In this document: piece after piece, positions 13,620 to 19,763 of the stretch
How positions within the stretch are numbered: position 1 is the first letter of the stretch
Layout: each line of letters begins with the position of its first letter
DNA from: JAVBUP01 sp031555175
Lineage (GTDB): Bacteria > Bacillota_I > Bacilli_A > Erysipelotrichales > Coprobacillaceae
Reading direction: 5' to 3'
Length of the DNA: 19,817 bases
NCBI GenBank assembly: GCA_031555175.1
Contig: JAVBUP010000058.1
Coordinates: 1-19,817 of the forward strand
The notes under the pieces: model-generated
What the model was told of the DNA's origin: nothing
Databases searched by the model: none
The model's input: only the letters and a program-made list of their open reading frames with translations
Translations under genes and position numbers: made by a program

Positions 13620-15038
13620 ATGAGTCAAGTAGATGTAATAGTAGTTGGTGCAGGACCTGCTGGGATTGGGGCTTGTTATGAGTTTTATTTAAAAGATCCT
13701 AGTTTAAAGGTAATGTTGATTGATAAAGGTCATAATATTGGCAATCGTCATTGTCCAATCAAAGATAAGAAAATAAAGCAATGCCCAGTAATTAAAGATG
13801 GTAATCCAGGTTGTTTACCTGCATGTTCAATTACATGTGGATTTGGTGGAGCAGGAGCGTACTCTGATGGGAAGTTCAATATCACTAGTGAATTTGGTGG
13901 ATGGCTAACTGACTATTTAGATAACAGAGAAGTAGAAGAATTAATTAGATATGTTGATGATCTATATTTAAAACATGGTGCTACAGAAGAAATTACTGAC
14001 CCTACAACTGAAAAGATTAAAGAAATTGAAAGAACTGGGTATGCAGTTGGATTAAAGTTATTAAGAGCACAAGTTAGACATTTAGGAACAGAAGAAAATC
14101 TTAGAATTTTAACTGAAATGAATAATGAATTAAAAAATCATATCGATATGAGATTTAAAACTCTAGTAGATGATATAATTGTTGAGGACAATAAAGTTGT
14201 CGGGATAATATTGGAAAATGGTGAGGTAATAAATGCTAAAAAAGTAGTAGTTGCTCCAGGACGTGATGGTTCAGCGTGGCTAACTAAAATCTTTAAAAAG
14301 CATGGATTAGATATGTACAATAATCAAGTTGATATTGGTGTGCGTGTAGAAACTAGCAATATTGTAATGCAAGAAATAAATAAAAACTTATATGAAGGAA
14401 AGTTTGTTTATAACACAACTGTCGGAACAAAGGTAAGAACATTCTGTTCAAATCCAAGTGGACATGTTGTTGTGGAGAATCATTCTGGTACAATGCTTGC
14501 TAATGGTCATGCATATCATGATCCAAAACTTGGTTCCGAGAACACTAACTTTGCATTACTTGTATCTCATGTATTTGATGAACCATTCAATATGCCAAAT
14601 GAATTTGCGCATGAAGTTAGTCAGCTAGCTAATAAACTTTCTAATGGAAGTATTATAGTACAAAGATATGGAGATATTAAAAAAGGACGTCGTACTACTA
14701 CTAAACGTTTAAAAGAAGGATATACAATTCCAACATTGCCTGAGGCAGTGCCAGGAGATTTGGGATTAGTACTTCCATACAATACAATGAAATCGATAGT
14801 TGAAATGATTGAAGCTTTAGATCATGTTACTCCAGGAATTGCGAATGAGCATACATTATTATATGGAGTAGAAGCAAAATTCTATTCTGCAAGACCAAAA
14901 GTAAAAGAAGGATTTGAAACAGAAATAGACGGGCTATACGTAGCAGGAGATGGAGCGGGGTTAACTCGCGGTTTAGCTCAAGCTGGAGCAAATGGTGTAT
15001 ATGTTGCTCGTCATGTTATTGATTCACTAAAAAAGTAA
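13620..15038 (+). CDS. FAD-dependent dehydrogenase, COG2509-type
   Basis: The 472-residue protein begins with a Rossmann FAD-binding motif, IVVGAGPAGIGACYE (7-21). A run of five cysteines follows (C45, C55, C65, C69, C73) just before GFGGAGAYSDGKFN. This Cys-rich segment and the GGAGA-SDGK motif are typical of the COG2509 group of uncharacterised FAD proteins. The C-terminal GLYVAGDGAGLTRGLAQAGANGVYVAR region closes the FAD site. The real substrate is unknown; the Cys pattern could hold a metal or disulfides, which is inference. AGGAGG lies at the right distance. It is 55 bases after parB with no terminator between, so it may share the par transcript, and it ends at a strong terminator. Confidence 0.88.
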   Translation: MSQVDVIVVGAGPAGIGACYEFYLKDPSLKVMLIDKGHNIGNRHCPIKDKKIKQCPVIKDGNPGCLPACSITCGFGGAGAYSDGKFNITSEFGGWLTDYLDNREVEELIRYVDDLYLKHGATEEITDPTTEKIKEIERTGYAVGLKLLRAQVRHLGTEENLRILTEMNNELKNHIDMRFKTLVDDIIVEDNKVVGIILENGEVINAKKVVVAPGRDGSAWLTKIFKKHGLDMYNNQVDIGVRVETSNIVMQEINKNLYEGKFVYNTTVGTKVRTFCSNPSGHVVVENHSGTMLANGHAYHDPKLGSENTNFALLVSHVFDEPFNMPNEFAHEVSQLANKLSNGSIIVQRYGDIKKGRRTTTKRLKEGYTIPTLPEAVPGDLGLVLPYNTMKSIVEMIEALDHVTPGIANEHTLLYGVEAKFYSARPKVKEGFETEIDGLYVAGDGAGLTRGLAQAGANGVYVARHVIDSLKK

Positions 15039-15063
15039 AATAGACTTGAGAGTCTATTTTTTT
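15037..15063 (+). terminator. Terminator after the FAD-dehydrogenase gene
   Basis: AAAATAGACT and AGTCTATTTT (15051-15060) form a perfect 10-bp stem with loop TGAG, continuing into a T-run. The left arm overlaps the stop codon. Confidence 0.9.
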
Positions 15064-15106
15064 GTTTATACAATAGTTCTTGATCTAGCTAGATTTGAAT
15101 AAACTA

Positions 15107-15199
15107 CTATTATTTGAAATAGACTTTTGATGTGAGAATATGTTATCACAAATAAATATACAAAGCATAATTATTTGAAAGAGTAGTCTCAAATAATAG
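15107..15199. repeat. Inverted and direct repeats upstream of the first IIB gene
   Basis: CTATTATTTGA (15107-15117) and TCAAATAATAG (15189-15199) are exact 11-bp inverted copies 71 bases apart. ATTATTTGAAA also occurs twice in direct orientation, near 15109 and 15170. The copies flank the palindrome at 15131-15150. Spaced repeats of this kind could be multiple sites for one regulator or arms of a long-range hairpin. Confidence 0.5.
15131..15150. promoter_or_regulatory. Candidate operator upstream of the IIB genes
   Basis: The 20-bp sequence TGTGAGAATATGTTATCACA is palindromic at 8 of 10 paired positions, with TGTGA/TCACA outer arms. It lies about 60 bases before the -35 of the first IIB gene. 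It is not a standard CRP site (spacing 10 rather than 6) nor a cre site. A regulator is inferred, not seen. Confidence 0.45.
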
Positions 15200-15207
15200 C
15201 TAGCTCC

Positions 15208-15235
15208 TTGCAAAAAAAATATGGCGATGTATACT
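15208..15235 (+). promoter_or_regulatory. Promoter of the first IIB gene
   Basis: TTGCAA (15208-15213) and TATACT (15230-15235) are 16 bp apart and lie about 25 bases before the ATG, which has GAAGGGAG as ribosome binding site. Confidence 0.6.
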
Positions 15236-15261
15236 AGAATTAATATAGAAGGGAGAAAAAT

Positions 15262-15579
15262 ATGAAGATAATGCTATCTTGCGCTGGTGGGATGTCCACA
15301 AGTTTACTTGTTACGAAAATGGAAGCAGCAGCGAAGGAACGAGGACTAGAAATTGATATCTGGGCGGTTGGAGAAAAGTCAGTTGAAGAAAACTGGAAAA
15401 AAGAGCCTATAGATATAATTCTCTTAGGTCCACAAATAAGATATAAACTAGCAGCAATTACTAAGTTAGTAGATGGTGCAGTACCTGTTGCCGTAATAAA
15501 TATGATGGACTACGGAACAATGAATGGCGCAAAGGTATTAGATACCGCTCTTAATGCCATTGAGGATTTTAAGAAATAG
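15262..15579 (+). CDS. PTS lactose/cellobiose-type IIB protein, copy 1
   Basis: The 105-residue protein is a single-domain IIB of the lactose/chitobiose/cellobiose class. In this class a Cys near the N-terminus is phosphorylated by IIA and passes the phosphate to the sugar in IIC. MLSCAGGMSTSLLVTKME (4-21) is the P-loop-like phosphorylation site with Cys7. LLGPQIRYKLA is the conserved strand after the third beta element, followed by VAVINMMDYGTMNG, which relatives have as a D-x-YG turn. Length matches stand-alone CelA-type IIB. Two further copies follow, each with its own terminator, but no IIA, IIC or glycosidase gene is here. The transporter it serves must lie elsewhere, or the protein has a signalling role. 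It differs from copies 2 and 3 at scattered positions. Confidence 0.9.
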   Translation: MKIMLSCAGGMSTSLLVTKMEAAAKERGLEIDIWAVGEKSVEENWKKEPIDIILLGPQIRYKLAAITKLVDGAVPVAVINMMDYGTMNGAKVLDTALNAIEDFKK

Positions 15580-15613
15580 TACACTCTTTTAAAAATATTG
15601 TCTGACAAAAAGT

Positions 15614-15637
15614 GGTAAACTCCGGTTTATCTTTTTT
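15614..15637 (+). terminator. Terminator after IIB copy 1
   Basis: GGTAAAC (15614-15620), loop TCCG and GTTTATC (15625-15631) pair with one G-T wobble and are followed by six T. Confidence 0.8.
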
Positions 15638-15835
15638 GTTTTAGAATAAGTTGAGATTTAGGAATAAAAAAGCTTATGATAAATATTATTATTAATATAA
15701 AGATAATGGGAAAACTATAGTGATCCTTAACTATTTCATTATATAATTAGAATGTTGAATACTTATGTTTATATTTAGCAAATATAATGACAATATTTTT
15801 TCATAAATTGAAAAAATTTTACAGTCAAATGCAAA
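15638..15835. other. AT-rich gene-free stretch between IIB copies 1 and 2
   Basis: No convincing gene is seen on either strand. The minus-strand open frame over this region and copy 2 is a shadow without a ribosome binding site. A small hairpin (TTATATTT, loop AGC, AAATATAA at 15769-15787) is present. The stretch is as long as a IIB gene but shows no IIB-like translation in any frame I checked. Confidence 0.4.
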
Positions 15836-15880
15836 AAGAGTAGCGAAAACTCTTGAAAAGGGTTTCAAATATTGTATAAT
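15836..15880 (+). promoter_or_regulatory. Promoter of IIB copy 2 with overlapping inverted repeats
   Basis: TTGAAA (15853-15858) and perfect TATAAT (15875-15880) are 16 bp apart. The -35 overlaps two short inverted repeats: AAGAGT/ACTCTT (15836-15841 and 15849-15854) and TTGAAA/TTTCAA (15853-15858 and 15863-15868). A protein bound there would block the promoter. Confidence 0.6.
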
Positions 15881-15917
15881 GAATACAGACAATATTTTAA
15901 GAAAAGAGGAAAACGAA

Positions 15918-16235
15918 ATGAAAATTATGTTAGCATGTGCAGCTGGTATGTCAACTAGCTTACTAGTTACAAAAATGGAAAATGCAGCAAAAGAAAGAGG
16001 ACTTGATATTGATATTTGGGCAGTACCTGAAGCATCAGTAGAAGCAAACTGGACAAAAGAACCAATCGATATTATTCTTCTTGGCCCACAAATTAAATAT
16101 AAATTAGCAGCTATCACTAAACTAGTAGATGGAGCTGTGCCAGTAGCTGTAATTAATATGATGGATTATGGAATGATGAATGGTCCTAAAGTATTAGATA
16201 CTGCACTTCAAGCCATTGAAGAGTTTAAAAAATAA
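15918..16235 (+). CDS. PTS lactose/cellobiose-type IIB protein, copy 2
   Basis: The 105-residue protein carries MLACAAGMSTSLLVTKME with phosphorylatable Cys7, then WAVPEASVEANW, LLGPQIKYKLA and VAVINMMDYGMMNG. The start at ATG 15918 is chosen because AAAGAGGA precedes it; an upstream in-frame ATG at 15879 falls inside the -10 region. Its leader, from AAGAAAAGAGGAAAA to the ATG, is nearly the same as that of copy 3, so these two copies probably arose by tandem duplication that included the leader. It has its own promoter. No other PTS component is adjacent. Confidence 0.92.
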   Translation: MKIMLACAAGMSTSLLVTKMENAAKERGLDIDIWAVPEASVEANWTKEPIDIILLGPQIKYKLAAITKLVDGAVPVAVINMMDYGMMNGPKVLDTALQAIEEFKK

Positions 16236-16242
16236 AAAGTGA

Positions 16243-16271
16243 AAAGCTTTCTAGAACGCTAGGAAGTTTTT
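16243..16271 (+). terminator. Terminator or attenuator between IIB copies 2 and 3
   Basis: AAAGCTTTCTAG (16243-16254), loop AACG and CTAGGAAGTTTT (16259-16270) pair over 12 bp with two G-T wobbles and end in five T. No separate promoter for copy 3 is evident in the 37 bases after it, so partial read-through is likely. Confidence 0.7.
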
Positions 16272-16308
16272 AGTTGAAGTAAAAAAATAAAGAAAAGAGG
16301 AAAATAAA

Positions 16309-16629
16309 ATGAGAATTATGTTAGCTTGTTCTGCAGGAATGTCAACTAGTTTATTAGTTACAAAAATGGAAGCTGCAGCTAAAGAAAAAGGATTAGATAT
16401 CGATATCTGGGCAGTACCAGATGCATCTGTAGCAGAAAACTGGGCAAAGGATCCTAATATTGATGTTATCCTTCTTGGCCCACAAATTCGTTTTAGATTA
16501 GCTGCAACTGAAAAATTAGTTGATGGTAAAGTTCCAGTAGCAGTAATTAATATGATGGATTATGGGACAATGAATGGTGCTAAAGTATTAGACACTGCTC
16601 TTGAAACAATCGCAAACTTTAAAAAATAA
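16309..16629 (+). CDS. PTS lactose/cellobiose-type IIB protein, copy 3
   Basis: The 106-residue protein has MLACSAGMSTSLLVTKME with Cys7, WAVPDASVAENW, a one-residue insertion (DPNIDV) before LLGPQIRFRLA, and VAVINMMDYGTMNG. Roughly three quarters of residues agree with copy 2; most changes are conservative and spare the phosphorylation loop, so it appears functional rather than decaying. AAAGAGGA precedes the ATG. With no obvious promoter of its own, it is probably read from the copy 2 promoter through the hairpin at 16243-16271, and so at a lower level. Confidence 0.92.
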   Translation: MRIMLACSAGMSTSLLVTKMEAAAKEKGLDIDIWAVPDASVAENWAKDPNIDVILLGPQIRFRLAATEKLVDGKVPVAVINMMDYGTMNGAKVLDTALETIANFKK

Positions 16630-16632
16630 TAG

Positions 16633-16657
16633 AAGGCTTCTCAATGAGAAGCTTTTT
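16633..16657 (+). terminator. Terminator after IIB copy 3
   Basis: GCTTCTC (16636-16642), loop AAT and GAGAAGC (16646-16652) form a perfect stem, extended by A-T and G-T pairs, followed by five T. Confidence 0.9.
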
Positions 16658-16664
16658 CTTTTCT

Positions 16665-16693
16665 TTGATTTTCTTTATTAAAAATTATATAAT
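16665..16693 (+). promoter_or_regulatory. Promoter of folD
   Basis: TTGATT (16665-16670), a 17-bp spacer and perfect TATAAT (16688-16693) follow directly after the IIB terminator. The leader would be about 22 bases. Confidence 0.8.
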
Positions 16694-16721
16694 AGAAAGG
16701 TATATGCAAGGAGGTATAAAA

Positions 16722-17558
16722 ATGATTATAAATGGAAAAGAAATAGCAGAATCTATTTTAGAGAAAATAAAATTAGATATAGATAAAATTAAGCAGAATA
16801 ATCAGCGAACTCCTAAACTAGTAGTTGTGCAAATTGGATGTAATTCAGCAAGCAGTGTATATGTGAATAATAAAGAAAAAACTTGTAAGAGAATAGGTAT
16901 GGACTCAGAAATATACAGATTAGATGAAGAGACTACACAAGAAGAATTACTATCTTTAGTTAAAGCACTTAATAAAGATGGAGCAGTAGATGGAATATTA
17001 GTTCAACTGCCATTGCCTAAACATATAGATGAAAAGACTATCTTAGAGACTATCGATCCTTCCAAAGATGTTGATGGATTCCATCCACAAAACATTGCGA
17101 AATTATTTTTAGGAACAGCAAAACTAGTGCCTTGCACTCCTAAAGGGATACTGGCCATGCTTAAGACAATTGGCTATGATTTAGCTGGTAAAGAAGTAGT
17201 AGTAGTTGGGAGAAGTAACATTGTTGGGAAACCAGTATCTTTATTAGCTTTGCATGAAAATGCAACTGTTACAATTTGTCATTCAAAAACTGATAATTTG
17301 AAGGAAGTTTGTAAAAGGGCAGATGTCTTAATTGTTGCAATTGGGAAAGCTAAAATGATTAATCATGAGTATGTTAAAGATGGATCAGTAATTATAGATG
17401 TTGGTATGAATAGAGATGAAAATAATAAGCTATGTGGGGATGTAGATTTTGATGATGTAGAAAGTATTGCAAGTATGATAACTCCTGTGCCAAAGGGTGT
17501 TGGGCCAATGACAATCGCTATGCTTTTGGAAAACACAATGCTTGCTTATAATAAATAA
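16722..17558 (+). CDS. folD: Bifunctional methylenetetrahydrofolate dehydrogenase/cyclohydrolase FolD
   Basis: FolD interconverts 5,10-methylene-, 5,10-methenyl- and 10-formyl-tetrahydrofolate using NADP, supplying one-carbon units. The 278-residue protein shows the catalytic SSVYVNNKEKTCKRIG, with Tyr47 and Lys51. Also present are GILVQLPLPKHI, KDVDGFHPQNIAKL, PCTPKGILAML, the NADP-binding VVVGRSNIVGKPVSLL and the C-terminal PVPKGVGPMTIAMLL. ATG 16722 is preceded by AAGGAGG at 16709-16715; a longer in-frame reading from 16644 begins inside the preceding terminator and is rejected. It is the first gene of a run with the DUF951 gene and ychF. Confidence 0.98.
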   Translation: MIINGKEIAESILEKIKLDIDKIKQNNQRTPKLVVVQIGCNSASSVYVNNKEKTCKRIGMDSEIYRLDEETTQEELLSLVKALNKDGAVDGILVQLPLPKHIDEKTILETIDPSKDVDGFHPQNIAKLFLGTAKLVPCTPKGILAMLKTIGYDLAGKEVVVVGRSNIVGKPVSLLALHENATVTICHSKTDNLKEVCKRADVLIVAIGKAKMINHEYVKDGSVIIDVGMNRDENNKLCGDVDFDDVESIASMITPVPKGVGPMTIAMLLENTMLAYNK

Positions 17559-17570
17559 GGGGTGATAATC

Positions 17571-17762
17571 ATGGAGTATAATTTAAATGATATCGTTGAA
17601 ATGAAAAAACCACATCCATGTAAGAAATCGAAAGAATGGCAAATTGTTCGAGTAGGTGCAGATATAAAAATAAAGTGTCTTGGATGTAATGCAATTATCA
17701 TGCTTCCAAGAGCAACATTTGATAAAAAGTTAAAAAAAGTTTTAAGAAAAGAAGGAGAATAG
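17571..17762 (+). CDS. DUF951 family small protein
   Basis: The 63-residue protein matches DUF951, a small family of low-GC Gram-positives with unknown function. MKKPHPCKKSKEWQIVRVGA, the DIKIKCLGC stretch, and MLPRATFDKKLKK are the family landmarks. Cys17, Cys36 and Cys39 plus His15 could form a metal site, which is inference. The start is ATG 17571, with AAGGGGTGAT (17557-17566) just upstream; a GTG at 17562 lies inside that site. In Firmicutes the gene is very often next to ychF, as it is here (3 bases before it), so a role linked to translation or ribosome function is possible but unproven. Confidence 0.9.
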   Translation: MEYNLNDIVEMKKPHPCKKSKEWQIVRVGADIKIKCLGCNAIIMLPRATFDKKLKKVLRKEGE

Positions 17763-17765
17763 AAT

Positions 17766-18866
17766 ATGCCATTAACAGCAGGAATTGTTGGCTTGCCAAA
17801 TGTAGGAAAATCAACATTATTTAATGCAATTACAAATGCTCAAGTAGAAGCAGCTAATTATCCATTTGCGACAATTGATCCAAATGTAGGAGTAGTTGAA
17901 GTTCCAGATGAAAGAATTAATGAGTTGGTGAAAATGTTTAACCCAAAAAGAACTATACCAACTACATTTGAATTTACAGATATTGCTGGTTTAGTAAAGG
18001 GTGCGAGTAAAGGTGAAGGTTTAGGGAATAAATTCCTAGCAAATATTCGCGAAGTTGATGCAATTTGCGAAGTAGTTCGTTGTTTTAGAGACAGTGATAT
18101 AACGCATGTTGAAGGTGGCGTAGATCCAATTAGGGATATTGAAGTAATTAACCTTGAATTAATCTTTGCAGATTTATCGACAGTTGAAACAAGAATTGCT
18201 AGAATAGAAAAGAAGGCATTGACTGGCGATAAAGAATCAAAAGTGGAGTATGATATTTTAAAAAAAGTAAAAGAAGCATTAGATCATGAATTACCTGCAA
18301 GAGCACTTGATTTGGATAAGGAAGAAATTAATGTACTTAGGCAGTTTAATCTTTTGACGATGAAACCATTGATATATGTAGCAAATCTTGGTGAAGAAGA
18401 TTTAGAAAATCCACTAGAAAATCCATATTATGTCAGTGTTATTGAATATGCTAAAAAAGAAGGTTCTGGTGTAGTGCCGATTTGTGCAAAAATTGAATCA
18501 GAATTAGCAGGATTAGATAGAGAAGAAAAACAAATATTCTTGGAAGATTTAGGAATTGGACAATCTGGATTAGACGCCTTGATTCAAGAAGCGTATTCAT
18601 TACTAGGTTTATGTACATACTTTACAGTAGGAGTAGAGGAAGTTAGAGCGTGGACTTTTAGAAAAGGAATGTTAGCTCCTGAATGTGCTGGAATCATTCA
18701 TACTGATTTCCAACGCGGGTTTATTAAAGCTGAGACATATTCATATGCAGATTTAATGAAGTATGGTGGAGAAGCTGCTACAAAAGATGCTGGTAGAGTT
18801 CGACAAGAAGGAAAAACATATGTCGTTCAAGATGGAGATATCATGCATTTCAAATTTAATGTCTAG
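17766..18866 (+). CDS. ychF: Redox-regulated ATPase YchF (OLA1/Obg family)
   Basis: YchF is an Obg-type P-loop protein that prefers ATP over GTP, binds ribosomes and affects stress responses. The 366-residue protein has the usual length. GIVGLPNVGKSTLFNAIT (6-23) is the P-loop, DIAGLVKGASKGEGLGNKFL (72-91) covers the G3 region, and VANLGEEDL stands where a normal GTPase would have NKxD, as expected for ATP preference. The C-terminal TGS-like domain ends with AGRVRQEGKTYVVQDGDIMHFKFNV. AAGGAG lies upstream. It follows DUF951 by 3 bases and is probably read from the folD promoter. Confidence 0.98.
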   Translation: MPLTAGIVGLPNVGKSTLFNAITNAQVEAANYPFATIDPNVGVVEVPDERINELVKMFNPKRTIPTTFEFTDIAGLVKGASKGEGLGNKFLANIREVDAICEVVRCFRDSDITHVEGGVDPIRDIEVINLELIFADLSTVETRIARIEKKALTGDKESKVEYDILKKVKEALDHELPARALDLDKEEINVLRQFNLLTMKPLIYVANLGEEDLENPLENPYYVSVIEYAKKEGSGVVPICAKIESELAGLDREEKQIFLEDLGIGQSGLDALIQEAYSLLGLCTYFTVGVEEVRAWTFRKGMLAPECAGIIHTDFQRGFIKAETYSYADLMKYGGEAATKDAGRVRQEGKTYVVQDGDIMHFKFNV

Positions 18867-18910
18867 TATATGTATTATTAAGTACTTATTTATGAAAGAA
18901 GGTATATTTT

Positions 18911-19669
18911 ATGCATAACGAATTATTTACGATCGGACCGGTTACGGTATACGCTTATGGATTAATGATTGCAACTGGAGTTGCAGCCGCTTATATTGTT
19001 ACAAAATATAGAGCTAAGAAAAAAAATATTGCAATCGACTTTATTGACACACTTGCTGCTTGGGCGCTTGTTGGAGGAGTAGTTGGTGCTAAATTGCTTT
19101 ATGCAATAACTCAATATAAAGAAGTAATGTCTAACCCAATGTTATTGATTGATCTTTCAAATGGTTATGTGGTATATGGTGCCATAATCGGTGGTATCGC
19201 GGGTGCCTATATATTTTGTAAGAAAATGCATCTTGATTTCTTGCAATACTTTGATTTAATCATACCCCAAGTTGCCCTGGCACAAGGGTTTGGGCGAATT
19301 GGTTGTCATCTTGCGGGGTGTTGTTATGGAATGGAAACAAATAGCTTCATCGGAGTTATTTTTCCAGTAGATTCATTTGCTCCTGGAGGGGTATCATTAC
19401 TACCAACTCAGTTAATATCAAGCGCATTTGATTTTGCTTTATTTGGGTTATTAGTATTCTTCTCACTAAAAGCTAAGAAAAAAGGTCAAGTAGGGGCAGT
19501 ATATTTAATATGTTATGGCATTGGAAGATTCATAATAGAATTCTATCGTGGTGATTTAATTCGTGGTGCAGTTGGAACATTCTCAACATCACAATTTATA
19601 TCTATCTTCATTGTTGCAATTGGGATTGCATTTTACATAATTAGGGGGAAATCAAAAGAAATGGCCTGA
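18911..19669 (+). CDS. lgt: Prolipoprotein diacylglyceryl transferase Lgt
   Basis: Lgt transfers diacylglycerol from phosphatidylglycerol to the lipobox Cys of prolipoproteins in the membrane. The 252-residue protein is very hydrophobic, with about seven predicted helices. It contains the signature GRIGCHLAGCCYG (128-140) and GRFIIEFYRGD (205-215), including the essential Arg residues. PTQLISS (165-171) corresponds to the family PTQLYES-type segment. His133 and the CC pair replace residues of the enterobacterial NFINGELWG version; this Cys-rich form is common in clostridial and related Lgt. AAGAAGG precedes the ATG. It lies 44 bases after ychF with no terminator between and is followed by two hairpins. 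Confidence 0.97.
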   Translation: MHNELFTIGPVTVYAYGLMIATGVAAAYIVTKYRAKKKNIAIDFIDTLAAWALVGGVVGAKLLYAITQYKEVMSNPMLLIDLSNGYVVYGAIIGGIAGAYIFCKKMHLDFLQYFDLIIPQVALAQGFGRIGCHLAGCCYGMETNSFIGVIFPVDSFAPGGVSLLPTQLISSAFDFALFGLLVFFSLKAKKKGQVGAVYLICYGIGRFIIEFYRGDLIRGAVGTFSTSQFISIFIVAIGIAFYIIRGKSKEMA

Positions 19670-19680
19670 GCCATTTCTTT
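19656..19680 (+). terminator. Hairpin terminator overlapping the lgt stop
   Basis: AAGAAATGGC (19656-19665), loop CTGA and GCCATTTCTT (19670-19679) form a perfect 10-bp stem that spans the TGA stop codon. The following T-run is short and interrupted by C, so a second terminator downstream may be needed. Confidence 0.75.
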
Positions 19681-19696
19681 CCTTAATTCAAAATTG

Positions 19697-19724
19697 AACC
19701 GCACCACAGAGGTGTGGTTTTTTT
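19697..19724 (+). terminator. Second terminator downstream of lgt
   Basis: AACCGCACC (19697-19705), loop ACAGA and GGTGTGGTT (19711-19719) pair with one G-T wobble and run into seven T. Confidence 0.88.
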
Positions 19725-19732
19725 GATATAAT
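19724..19732 (+). promoter_or_regulatory. Extended -10 promoter of the last, partial gene
   Basis: TGATATAAT (19724-19732) is an extended -10 sitting at the end of the terminator's T-run. No -35 is evident, since the expected position is inside the hairpin. The transcript would start near 19739, inside the left copy of GAGCTC. Confidence 0.5.
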
Positions 19733-19736
19733 AAAA

Positions 19737-19761
19737 GAGCTCACCCGACGAAAAGGAGCTC
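19737..19761 (+). promoter_or_regulatory. GAGCTC repeat that could cover the ribosome binding site of the last gene
   Basis: GAGCTC occurs at 19737-19742 and again at 19756-19761; as the hexamer is self-complementary, the copies can pair around a 13-base loop. The second copy includes the GAG of the Shine-Dalgarno AAGGAG (19753-19758). If the transcript starts upstream of 19737, the hairpin would mask that site. Confidence 0.35.
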
Positions 19762-19763
19762 AT

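Noticed and set aside
15131..15150. CRP or cre catabolite site
   Set aside because: TGTGA/TCACA spacing is 10 instead of 6, and the cre consensus core is absent. Kept only as an unassigned palindrome.
15731..16117. Minus-strand open frame across IIB copy 2
   Set aside because: It is a shadow of a clear IIB gene and reads across that gene's promoter.
16644..16721. Longer folD reading from 16644
   Set aside because: It would begin inside the terminator of IIB copy 3 and span the folD promoter. AAGGAGG fits ATG 16722.
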